DNA of 64,000 nucleotides from Allomyces macrogynus ATCC 38327 (lineage: Eukaryota > Blastocladiomycota > Blastocladiomycetes > Blastocladiales > Blastocladiaceae). Under the pieces are notes generated by a model that worked only from the letters and a program-made list of their open reading frames with translations, had not been told where the DNA came from and ran no database searches. Below, one piece after another: positions 43,625-53,305 of this stretch (positions are counted from its first letter, which is position 1; the number at the start of each line of letters is the position of its first letter). Where the stretch lies: positions 724,064 to 788,063 of the forward strand of contig GG745346.1 of NCBI GenBank assembly GCA_000151295.1. Reading direction: 5' to 3'. Made by a program: the position numbers and the translations under genes.

Positions 43625-45472
43625 ATGGCCACCAAAGCCGCCGAGGACATCCAGCAACTGGCACCCGAAATCGTCGAGGATCTTGCCGCAGCCCTCGAAC
43701 AACTGCCCATCGACACTTACGGTGACGAAAAGTACTGGAGCCGGCCACTTTAACTAGATTATCCGATTGAAATCGACGCTGAACCGTGCGCGGTGGCGAT
43801 TAGATGGGTCGACCAGCACGTTGCACTCGAGCGGCTCAGCATGCAGGCAACGCTCAACGTGCGCATGGGCGCGGCCGAAACCGTGTCGGATGCGCTCCTC
43901 TCGTTTGACAAGGTCGGCATCTGGATGTTCATAATCGTCTTGGTGGGGTGGCAGCGCACCCTGAAGGATTCCCATGCTCACTTTCGTTCACGGTCCGAAG
44001 GTCCCAACGCTGATCCACCAGCTGCTCGTGACGCACACCTGGAAGAGGAACGTTTATCCGCTCGTGCGCAAGGCCATTGCCCAGAAGGCGTCGATTCTTG
44101 CGCACGCGATGGTGCGCACCGTGTGTTTTGAGCCCGCGTTCAAGTAGTGATGAATTGCTGACGTGCTTGCCCATTTGCGGCAGATTCAACACGAGGCCAC
44201 CCTCCTGAACCTGCTCCAGACCGTCCTCTACAAGAAGGAGTCGATTGACAAGGCCGGCGACGCGCTGGTCGACTTGATTGATATGCTTGTCACGCACCTG
44301 GACTACCTTAACTCAGACGCGGTCGATGCCGTCAAGAACATTGCACCGCAAAAGACCCAGTCGCCGACTGACCTGCTCTGCGTTCCCGAGCACGAGGTTA
44401 TTTTTGATCCTGCGCAAGCTCGCCGCCACGCTCTCCGCTCACCGACGCTCCGCATCGTTAGACGCTGGCCGAGCAAAGCGCTAAACTCACCTTCGAGACG
44501 GCCTGGACGGCGCTCGCTGCGCTTTGCCACCTGACGCATCACATGTCGCAGTTTCCTCTCGCAGTTCTCTCGCGGCTCTGCAACACGCGCGATATCCTCT
44601 ACTCACTCGTCTACTTGCTCGAGGGCAAGCCGTGGGAGCGCAAGCTTGCTGGACGCGCGGGCGTCGAGCGGTTCGAGGACGGCCGGTGGGTCACTCGCAC
44701 GGGCGAAGACATGCTTCTGGTTGCGAAACCTGAGGCGCACGCATGGATGGCTGTGGCCAGCCTGGTGCTCGACCCGGAAGTGCAGCGGCGGTATGAGATG
44801 ACCGAGCACCGGCGCGCGACGTTGATCAAGGTGCGTTTTCGTTTGTTTACGGAACGTTAACCCGACCCGCACTGACCTTTTCCCTTGGCTGTACTCCAGT
44901 TGACGGCGCACTTCGAGCGCAACGCGACGCTCCTCACGCAACTCCCGTTCCTTGAGCCCGTCTACCGGTACCTCCTGCACGTGCAAATGGCCGAAGTGCC
45001 CGCGGGCGTCGCGGCAACACTCGGCGTGCTCGTCGAAGCGATGCCGCACTCTGCGCCGATCGCGCGGGACTGGGCGGCACTCGCGACGCGGCAGCTCGCG
45101 CTCTGGACCCCGAAAACGAACCGCAATTTGGCTGACAAGCTGGCACGCGCTTACGACTGGGCGTGGCTCGAGGAATTCGCTCCGGAACCGCCAAAGTGTG
45201 CAACGTGCGGCCAAAGCGCCGAGCACCGGTGTGCCAAGTGCCGGTCCGAGTGGTACTGCGGCCGTGCGTGCCAGGTCAAGGCGTGGAAGGCGCACAAGCC
45301 CGTGTGCGCGCTGCTCGAGACGAGCGCTTGCCTGGAAAAGGGTGGAAAGGGTGGCGGCAAGGTGGGCAAGCCGCTGAATGTCGCCGAGGACAACGACCTG
45401 AATCGGCCGGCTGTGCGGGCGAGGGGGGGCATGACGACAGAAGGTGAGCGGATCGTTGAGCTGGTCGACTGA
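43625..45472 (+). CDS. ZMYND10: ZMYND10-like dynein-arm assembly factor
   Basis: Proposed exons 43625-43731, 43804-43902, 43967-44111, 44184-44396, 44462-44830 and 44900-45472, about 501 residues. Family blocks: WVDQHVALERLSMQATLNVR, GPKVPTLIHQLLVTHTWKRN, IQHEATLLNLLQTVLYKKE, ILYSLVYLLEGKPWERK, HAWMAVASLVLDPEVQRRYE and, at the C-terminus, a MYND zinc finger, CATCGQSAEHRCAKCRSEWY, CGRACQVKAWKAHKPVC, with the expected Cys/His set. ZMYND10 is a co-chaperone needed to assemble outer and inner dynein arms of motile cilia; here the zoospore flagellum. The 43902/43967 intron is the least certain. Confidence 0.85.
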
Positions 45473-45758
45473 AGCGAGAGGTCGTGTTGAGGTCGAGGAT
45501 TACGGAGAGCAGGAACTGGCCAAAGAAAGGACTCATTTGATGGCAATGTGCAAGTTCAACACCATTTTCAATCATTCATTTCGACTGCCGTTTGCTAGCT
45601 GCCACTTCGCCAAACGGCACGATTGGAAATCAGCACACTCCATGGCCTTCATTCCCACCGAACAACTCAGCGCCCTCCAGCGCCCACCCGCCAGCCGACC
45701 CGCCGACCTACCGCCCGTCCTTCCAACTCTCACGCGACGCGCCCTGCTGGCCGCCTGC

Positions 45759-46956
45759 TCACATTGGGTGAGGATATCCCGGGGGCATTGCGTACGCGAT
45801 TGTTGCGCCCTGCGGCATAACGTGCAAGGGCGGGGGAGCGGCCGCCGCGCCGGGGTACGTGACGTACTGGACGGATGGTGCGCCCGCGAAGTACTGGACG
45901 GGCGCGGATGCGGGTGTAATGTACTGCACCTGTTGATGCGGTGGGTAACCTGGTGTTGCATGGAACCCCGGCGGCGCCGCACCGGCCATGATCACCGTGG
46001 TGGCACCCCCCGGGAAAACACCGCCGGGCGCAGGAGCGGGTGCCGCCGCGACAACGTGCCCAGGTGCGACAACGGGTGTGGGTGTTGGCGCGGGCGCCGG
46101 ACTGGCCGTGCTGGTGGATGGCGTAGTGCTGGCCTGCTGCACGGCAGCAGCTCCGCGTTTGCCCTTCTTGTTCCATTGCTTCTTTGTCGTTGGCGGCGGC
46201 GCCGACCCGTCTGTGCCCGCCGACTGTTCGCGACGTGGCGCATTAGACGCAGAGACGGCGTCAACGTCGTCCTCGTTGCTGGTCGCAGACTTCCCCTTGC
46301 CCTTGGGCTTAGGCTTGCTGTTCTTTTTGGACTGCTGGCTTGGCCTACGAAGAAAGCGCACGGTCAACGTAAAGAAGCGCACTGCAACCGCGCAGTGGCC
46401 ACCACGTACAGCCTGTCGTTTACGATCGTGAACTGGATCGGCTGCGGCGGCGCGGCCGGCGCGGGTGGCTGGTCAAAGCTCTTGCGGTACGCGGCCGATC
46501 CCGTGCGCTCGCGCCATGACTCGCGGTGGTCGTCATAAACGTCCGAGTCATCGTCGTAGTCGTTGCGGCCATGATTCCTATCACCACCACCACCGCCGCG
46601 GTGCGACCGTTCGGGCGGGTAGTCGCGATCGCGGTCGCGCTTCGGATACGGCGCCGCGCGGTCACGGTTCGACTTGTTATTGGTCGCGGCGGGCGCTGCG
46701 TGTGCGCGCTTCGCCTTTGCAGGAGGCGCCTTGGCCAGTTGCTGCTTGGCGGGCGCGGCCTTGGCCGCCTTCTTCTTTGCGGCGGCTGCGGTCGCAGAAC
46801 GCTCGGTCGCAATGATGTCGTCTGTTCGCCACACATTGCATTGCATGAGTAACGGTGGTGAACGAGTGCGAAACGGCAATGACGCGGAAGGTACAGACCG
46901 AGCGAGAGGCCCAGGCGCGCTTCAGCCTGTGCGGGAGAGTAGTAGGAGTTGGACAT
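45759..46956 (-). CDS. Putative mRNA-export adaptor with UAP56-binding-type motif
   Basis: Proposed exons 46899-46956, 46383-46821 and 45759-46344, 360 residues. The first intron divides LSL|DDII; the spliced product has LGLSLDDIIATER, which matches the UAP56/Sub2-binding motif of ALYREF, UIF and Yra1 (LDMSLDDII type). Next come an Ala/Lys-rich stretch, an Arg/Asp-rich stretch (YPKRDRDRDYPPERS), a conserved-looking YRKSFDQPP and QFTIVNDRLYV, and a Pro/Gly/Tyr-rich C-terminus. The second intron would be only 38 bp, so this junction is tentative. Role inferred from the short motif and the basic composition; no RRM is present. Confidence 0.55.
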
Positions 46957-47005
46957 GACAGCTGGCGGTTCGAGCAGCGCCGACCAAACGGATATGTCGA
47001 GCTCT

Positions 47006-47033
47006 GGGGGGGGGGGGGGGGGGGGGGGGGGGG
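47006..47033. repeat. Run of 28 G
   Basis: An uninterrupted G tract about 50 bp upstream of the ATG at 46956 (C tract on that gene's strand). Length is probably approximate because such runs are error-prone. Confidence 0.9.
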
Positions 47034-47387
47034 AATTGGGAGAGTGACCACAACTGCGGGCGAAGTGGGAGAGTGCGTCGATCGAAATGCAGCGAGTTGC
47101 AGATGGTTTACTTCGGTGCAGCAGCAGTAGATTGATGGTCGCGGCAAGCAAGGTGACCGACTTAGTCGGGGCGACGTCGTCGCTCTGAGTCGTCGACGGC
47201 AAAGGCGACATGAAAGCACCCCCGTGCTGCACAGTTCATACGCAGCCACGTCGAATGCAGCTCAGAACCAACTCCTCGAGTTTGATGCGCGCTTGTTGTC
47301 ATTGCTTCGCGCCATCAAGGCCGCGGCATCCGCTGTCTCAGCCATCAAGAACACCGCCCATTAGTGCACATATGCGACGACCATGAT

Positions 47388-47765
47388 CACGGCCAGACGG
47401 TGTCGCTGACGGGCACGCACGCGCACACGGGCCCGGCGCTCGTCGAGATTCTCAACGCGACGATTGACACGCAGATCCAGTTCCAGGAGGTGTCGCTCGA
47501 CCAGATGCGCGAGATTCTCGGCAAGAACGACAAGGTCGACCAAACGGAGCAGGCCATTTTCTTGGGGTACTTGTGCCTGCTCAAGGCCAACAAGCTCGAG
47601 ACGGTGACCAAGGACCTGCGCGCGATTCTCGGCCGCGACCCGACCGACATCAAGGCCTTCTTCCAGGCCAACCGCGACTCGTTCCGCCCGCACCGCTCGC
47701 ACGCGCAGGCGTGTGCGCTCAAGGAGGCGCGCCGCGAGCAGCAGCAGCAGCAGCAGCAGCAGTAA
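47388..47765 (+). pseudogene. 3' fragment of the NmrA-like gene
   Basis: Codes for the last 125 or so residues of the intact protein at 54058-55107, including the polyglutamine end, with no difference seen. The 5' two thirds are missing: the duplication breakpoint lies inside the gene. DNA before 47388 is unrelated. Confidence 0.88.
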
Positions 47766-48331
47766 GCGGCAGTATGCAGTTGGCGGTGTGCCGTGTGTTG
47801 AGCGAGAGCGCGGGTCGGCTGCCAAGGCCCGCGAGTCGGTGGTGTCATGTTTAGGGGGGCGCGTGTGCCAGAGTCCTTTTGTTCTTTGTTTGGTTGGGCT
47901 GCACCCGTTGAAACGTTCGAAAGCCGCTGGGCGCAACGATGTCTCTCTCTCCCTCTGTGTACAATACAACGAGTACAGCGGCTCTTGGGTTCCCTCAACG
48001 CTTTTTTTGATGTTGCTCAAAGCCGAGTTTGGACAGGATCTCGCGCGAGAAGCCGCCCTTTGACACACAGCATTTCTTCAGAGCATCAGCCAAGGCGATG
48101 GCACTCATGCTCACCTTGCTGTCCACACGAAACGTTTGTCCTCCGCGACGCGCCATCATGTCTGGAAAGGGCCGCCGCGACGGCGACAGGACCGCTTGTC
48201 GCGACCAACACACATTGGAACTGAGCTGATGCCCATTTGCTCAACGCTGCATGACAACGTTGCCCACCCACCACGCCGGCCTGTCATGGCCGCTCAACAA
48301 CAACAACAACAACAACAACGGCAGGCGCTCC

Positions 48332-48338
48332 TATAAAT
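48332..48338 (+). promoter_or_regulatory. TATA box of the cysteine-rich gene at 48518
   Basis: TATAAAT in the context AGGCGCTCCTATAAATG, about 180 bp before the ATG. The decayed neighbour at 49611 has AGGCGCTCCCATAAATC at the same distance, so the core promoter was duplicated with the gene. Confidence 0.6.
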
Positions 48339-48517
48339 GTTCGATTTCTGCCTGGTGCCCTTTTTTCTCTCTGCGATCTTCAGTCCATGTCGGCTCCGTC
48401 GCTGGCGGGCCCTCCCTGCCCCCGTATTCCACAACCTTGACACGCTTGGATCACCACGGCATGAGCAACGACGAATCCAACCCTTCCTCTTCATCCATCT
48501 CCACACTCTCTCCGACC

Positions 48518-49008
48518 ATGGGGCGCTGCAAGACCCTCCTCGCCATCACGTTCTTGGTCATGTTCGCCGTGATTGCCGTTCTCGCATGCGTTGCGCGCTG
48601 TGCAATCGCGTCACCGGTGCCTGACGACCAGGACGCAGTCGATGCCCATCAGAGCGCCAACACCGGATCGGCGTATGGTGGTGCGGATGGAACATTTGAT
48701 GTGAGCGCCTTCCCGCCCGGCCTATGCTGGTGCGTTTCCCCATCCTCTTCACGACAGCGGGCATCCCCCGATTTGTGTAACACGACCTTGACCAAAAAGC
48801 GCTTTTGTTCAGGTATTCCAGCGACAACATGCGCCACTGCGGCAAGTGCTACCTCAAGCGGGAGGACGGGTCGCAGTGGTGCCGGATGGAGCAGTGCGCG
48901 CCGCGCTTTGGCCTCCTGTATTGTGGCGAGTGTCCAATGCGCAAGACTACGCGTTCACGGTGCAAGTGTCCCCCGAGCATCCCACCCTACCAATGCCACC
49001 GTCGTTAG
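48518..49008 (+). CDS. Small secreted cysteine-rich protein, acidic-linker type
   Basis: Exons 48518-48729 and 48813-49008 with an 83 bp intron in the Trp codon. Signal peptide MGRCKTLLAITFLVMFAVIA, then ASPVPDDQDA and a Gly/Ala/Asp linker. Module: CWYSSDNMRHCGKCYLKRED, WC, QC, YCGECP, a basic segment with CKCPPS and a final QCHRR. The first ten coding bases and all the upstream DNA lie in the left arm of the inverted duplication; the rest is in the unique centre. An earlier in-frame ATG (48462) exists, but the start at 48518 gives the typical leader. Function unknown. Confidence 0.8.
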
Positions 49009-49610
49009 GCGGTTGGTCCGCGGGCTGGTTGGTGCACGGGTCGGGTGTCGCTGGAGGTCTGGCGTTGTTCTTTTGATCCGGGTCGATCTGGGTGTTGGCT
49101 CGTGTTTTGGCCAACGAGTGAATGCCTTCTCGCGAGCACGAGCGCGACGAGCTCGAGTGCGGGTCGGTTCTTCCGCAAGTCGTCGTTGAGGTCGCGCGTT
49201 CCAGAGTCTGTTTTGTTAGGCTGGCCGCATTACTTTCCATTTCTTATTCTTCCATTCTTATGCAAGGTTGTGATCCTTCCTCTTCCCGCCGGTGCACGAC
49301 GCACCGTCATGTCTGGGGAGGGCAGACGGGAGGGCGAAATGGGTGCGTGACGCACCTAACCAAAACCGTGCTGCCCACCTGCTGCGCTGGCACACTGTCA
49401 TGACCGATGAACAGCAGCAGGCGCTCCCATAAATCTATAATCTTTCCCCAGCGCCCTTTTCTCCTTCTCGTCGATTCTCAGCCCACGTATAGGCCTCATT
49501 GCCAGCGTATCCTCGTTGACCAATCTCGAAGACCTCGCGCTTTGACCAGCACGACGCGAGCAACAACGAATCCAATCCTCCGTCTTCGTCTTCACGCTCT
49601 CGCTTCGACC

Positions 49611-50123
49611 ATGGGACGCCGCAAGACTTTCCTCGTCACCACGTTCCTCGCCATAATCGCCGTTCTTGCAGTTTTCGCGAGCATGGCGCGCCGCACAATC
49701 GCATCGCCGGTCCCTTCCGAGCAAGACGTGGGCAAAGCCCATTTCGGCGCTGGCGGCGGCGACGGCTCGCCGCATGGTGTTACACTGTAACACAATGCGT
49801 GACTCGTCTGGCGTGTGCGAGCTTCTGTTCGATATGTGCTGGTGCGTTTCCACTTATTATTCGCGACGGATGCGAGGATCGATGCCCGCCAGTTCGCGTC
49901 ACAGGACATTGACCAGACACCGTCGTCGTTCGTTCAAGTGGTCGCACGACAATCAGCGGCACTGCAACAAGTGCTATCTCAAGCAGAAACGTTCGCGTTG
50001 GTGCCGAACCGATCAAAGATTTCTGCCCGGCGACCGTTTGTATTGCGCTCGCTGAGTGCCTGGTGGGCAAGTTGCACTCACGTGCCCCCCGAACACCTGC
50101 CGCCCTCTCAGTGCCGGCGTTAG
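49611..50123 (+). pseudogene. Decayed cysteine-rich secreted protein gene
   Basis: The leader (MGRRKTFLVTTFLAIIAVLA) and ASPVPSEQD match the neighbour at 48518, but the frame ends at TAA 49788. Further on, in another frame, CELLFDMCW with the usual TGCTG-GT donor follows, then WSHDNQRHCNKCYLKQKRS and WC. The acceptor is not in the usual register. The module ends early at YCAR with a TGA, while the remains of the neighbour's tail (CPPEHLPPSQCRR) can be read in a third frame to TAG 50121-50123. Promoter DNA still matches the intact copy. Confidence 0.7.
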
Positions 50124-50667
50124 GCTGCTGTCGTGCATGTCGGGTGCCGCTGGCTGTCCGGCTATGCCTTGTTTTCTGGACCGACCTGAGTGCTGGCTCA
50201 TATTTTGGCCAACGAGGATCATGGCACCAAATTGTGCAGTATTCTTCCCTTTGCTATCGCATCCTGGCCGGTTGGGGCGGCCGGCGGCTGTGTCCGTCGT
50301 GGTGATGTTGTTCTGGTGTAACTGCTAAGCGACAGACGAAATCGGCCGCCATGGAGCCGCCAATTTGCTTTGCTTCGCAGCATCGTCATTCGTAAATAAT
50401 TGGATGCGGTTGCTGTGAGGTGCGCTGAAAGAAGGCAGTCGCACGACAAGTGCACCCATTTCATTGCTGCCAACGCTCATGAGAATGCCACTCGTCCTTT
50501 CATCAGTATCCAATGGGGGCAACGGTATTTACACAAGAAGAAATAAATGAAAATGCGTGTTCTTGTCGCCCCGAGAGCAACCACCAAAACAGACCCAGCT
50601 AACACCAATGAAACAGAGCACGGACTTGAGTGCGGAATGGCACCACACACAAGCGACCGGCGCTGCC

Positions 50668-51126
50668 TTAGACGCGGCGGCACGGTGCCGTCTTTTTCAG
50701 AACCGGGCACTCTGTGCAGTATTTCCAGCCATACTTGTCCACCTTGCACTGTCCCGTCTTGCACCAAACCGACCCGTCTTTCCTGCGGTGACACGGCGAA
50801 CAATGGCGCTCTCGGTCGATTGTGAACCTAGAGCGGCTCGCGGAGAATCGCCTGCAATCAGCGCCATCTCTTCTGCATGCATGCGCCGGTGCCAATCGAC
50901 TGGATCCATTGCACAGGCGTTGGCGGTTATGCACGCACCAACAGGATGACCGGTTATCTGCAACTCCACCAAACCCCTCCGAGCCCTCGTCCTCACCATG
51001 AATGTCAGCGGCATCAGCAACGCCGCGACCGATAGGCACGGGGAATGCGAGCGCAGGATGCGCCACGGCAGAGAGCGCGACGAGAATGGCGATGATGGAG
51101 AAGGACAAAGTCGAGACGTTCGCCAT
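50668..51126 (-). CDS. Small secreted cysteine-rich protein
   Basis: Exons 50939-51126 and 50668-50827; the 111 bp intron (GTGCGT...TAG) splits the Trp codon. Start at the Met of MANVSTLSFSIIAILVALSA, which gives a signal peptide; FPVPIGRG follows, a variant of SPVPD, and an acidic/Gly linker. Module: CWFTIDRERHCSPCHRRKDG, WC, QC, YCTECP, PC. Eight cysteines in the mature part. Its module is closest to the copy at 52408 (FTIDxxRHC in both), so the two form a sub-pair. Function unknown. Confidence 0.78.
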   Translation of the reverse strand: MANVSTLSFSIIAILVALSAVAHPALAFPVPIGRGVADAADIHGEDEGSEGFGGVADNRSSCWCVHNRQRLCNGSSRLAPAHACRRDGADCRRFSASRSRFTIDRERHCSPCHRRKDGSVWCKTGQCKVDKYGWKYCTECPVLKKTAPCRRV

Positions 51127-52407
51127 GGTTACTTTGAGCGGCGGCCGGTACAAACAGGAGATGGGAGCAAGTGTCGCAGCAACCAAAGGTCAGAGTTGGA
51201 TCGTGGTTTGGGGAGAATAAGGACATTGCGGCGCGGCTCCATTTTTTGAAGCCTCGTGAACAACGGGGAAGAGCGGTCATGTTGATCACAACGGTCTGTT
51301 GGTCGCTCTACAGCGCCACGCCCATGACGTTGATGCTGATCTTCAACGCGCCCTCTGCACCCTTGGCCACCTCGCGCAGCTATTCATCCTCCTTCACCCG
51401 ACATGCAGCCCAGCAGCACGTTGCCCGCCCACTGGACCATGATGAGAGCACGGCCTGGTTTGCAAGCATTTGGATGGTGCGGTGGACGACCCAGTGCTCA
51501 GAGTTCTGCCGCCTCTCATCTTCGCCCTGTCGGGACCAGTTTCCCAGCAGTCTTGGAGAAGACTCTCAGTAGTCATGGAGACGACCGTGAACGTGCCGAC
51601 AGCCATTTGGTCGTGGTCATGACCCAACGAGCACAGCTGCGCCTTCCATGTCGCCTGACACCGACACGCCCGCAGCGTGCTCCAGCGGATACGAATCGAT
51701 ACGCAAAGCAGCTTTTGCCGTAAACGCGATTACGACCGCCGTGGTGCAGCACGCACACCGGCCTCGTCCAAATGCGGCCTGCCCAAGATCAAAGAGTGAA
51801 CGGCCACGTCCCCTTGAGACACGACCGCAGCCACTGACGCCATCATTTACTCGCAGATGGGATACAGATTTGAATTCTGCACACTCTCCACTGACTCGGC
51901 GACAAGTACAGGCGTCGAGCCGCCGCGATCCGATGCGAGAGGCTGGCACGTCACTCAGGGGCGAGATAGTACCCGAATGTTCAGGCGCAGCCGGCATTCA
52001 GATAACCGGCGCCTTTCGGAAATATTGCATGCAGTTCTGGTATTGTAAAGGCCAGGAATTCGGTCTGGGTCGGCCGGTCCGTGACAAGCGGCATGGATGG
52101 GACAGTAGCGCGGTGTCATGGGTATGCAACATAATCGCAACGACTGCCATACATTACTTGCCGTGATGACGGTTCTTTGGAATGTAAAAGAAGGCAACAG
52201 CGTCGCCGGCGTATCGATGTGTAGGGTGCGCTCTAAATGGGAGCGAACCATAAAGCGCAGCCTGGAAGGGGCCTGGAAAGGAATGCATTCTCTCGTGTTC
52301 ATGTCCACGCTGGCCACCACCACAACAGGCACGAGCGACAATCTCAAAAAAATGGCAGCACCCGGACAGGTTCGGCAGAGCAGGCAACAAGCAAGGACTG
52401 TGACAAA
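51127..52407. other. Mostly unassigned; possible gene relic on the minus strand
   Basis: Pieces such as LREVAKGAEGALKISINVMG (minus, about 51320-51385), HWVVHRTIQMLANQAVLSSW (about 51445-51505) and AALRIDSYPLEHAAGVSVSG (about 51640-51715) look protein-like but lie in different frames with stops between. They could be a decayed or intron-rich gene I cannot name. Confidence 0.25.
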
Positions 52408-52885
52408 CTAGGCCTTGTGGCCGCACCGCCATGGCTTAACTGCGGGAGCCTGGCACTCGGAGCAGTACTTCTTGCCGTTCGACACCTTGCAGCGTTTCCT
52501 GCACCACACCGATGCGTCCTTTTTGGCGTAGCAGTCCGTGCAGTGACGTTGCTTGTCAATCGTGAACCTAGACACATTCAATGGGCGCGAGTCCGAACCG
52601 CCATCAACATCGACACAAATGCGGGCATGAAGTGTGGCGGTGTCGTCGATCAGACCCAAAGATGCGATAAGAGTTGACGTACCAGCACCCCGGATAAGCG
52701 TTAACGCCATTTCCCTCCGAGTCTGCCATCACGTCTTCAGCGCCAATCATGATGTCGGCAACGTCACGGCCATCAGGCACAGGAGACGCGAGCGTAGTGC
52801 GCGTCATAATGTTTGCGAGTGCTCCGAGTTGGACGAGAGTAGCGACAGCGAGGAGAGCAAATCGGAGGGTGAAGGCGCGCATCAT
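52408..52885 (-). CDS. Small secreted cysteine-rich protein
   Basis: Exons 52683-52885 and 52408-52567; the 115 bp intron (GTACGT...TAG) splits the Trp codon. Leader MMRAFTLRFALLAVATLVQL, ASPVPDGRDV, then an acidic linker. Module: GCWFTIDKQRHCTDCYAKKD, WCRKRC, YCSECQ and a Cys near the end (RCGHKA). Eight cysteines in the mature part. Paired with the copy at 50668 by module sequence and by orientation. It lies in the unique centre between the inverted arms. Function unknown. Confidence 0.8.
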
Positions 52886-53257
52886 GGTTGTTGAGAATGA
52901 GAGGCAGGTCTCAGCTGGAGATACGTGACGGGGGGGATAAGTGTCGTTCTTTGCTTCGGGAGAAGGAAGGGCAATGCAGTGGACCTCAAATTTTATGGAC
53001 GCAAGGGCAGTGAGGGCCTGAACGGCCGTGATGGTCGCAACGCTCAGAGCGGCACACGGCAAAAGAGCTCTCGGTAGGTCTGTAAACCGACTTTTTAACG
53101 CATTTGGATCCTTGCACCTGTATTTTCTGTGCTGAGCCATCATGACTGGCCAAAGTTCGTTGTATATTTGCGCCACACCAAAGTCGCTACCAGCAAGAAC
53201 CAAGGCTCGTGCAGCACAGCCATGCACAATGTGAGCATTCATGACTCCCTTCCAGAT
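52886..53257. other. Upstream region of the gene at 52408
   Basis: No gene recognised. Confidence 0.4.
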
Positions 53258-53305
53258 TCAACCAGCAATGAGGTGACAACATAAGAGTGCAATCGAGCGC
53301 CCCAT
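53258..53305 (-). other. Orphan start: promoter and first codons of a cysteine-rich gene joined to unrelated DNA
   Basis: The right arm carries the same promoter, TATA box and ATGGGGCGCT as the gene at 48518. At the breakpoint (53296) the frame runs into unrelated DNA and stops after 15 codons (MGRSIALLCCHLIAG). If transcribed it would give a tiny peptide or a non-coding RNA. Confidence 0.7.

Larger units (their letters stand above)
47388..48527 (+). repeat. Left arm of a 1.14 kb inverted duplication
   Basis: By eye the sequence from 47388 to 48527 is the reverse complement of 53296-54435, without a difference that I noticed; long translated frames are identical. It holds the last part of an NmrA-like gene, the following intergenic DNA with a CAA repeat, and the promoter plus first ten coding bases of the cysteine-rich gene at 48518. 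Confidence 0.92.

Noticed and set aside
47388..47765. Left NmrA fragment as an independent short gene
   Set aside because: It lacks the dinucleotide-binding part and has no own start; it is identical to the end of the intact gene and begins exactly at the duplication breakpoint.
48290..48325. CAA repeat read as a polyasparagine tract in a long frame from 48251
   Set aside because: The frame is 5' of the signal peptide start; the repeat lies just before a TATA box and is best seen as promoter DNA.
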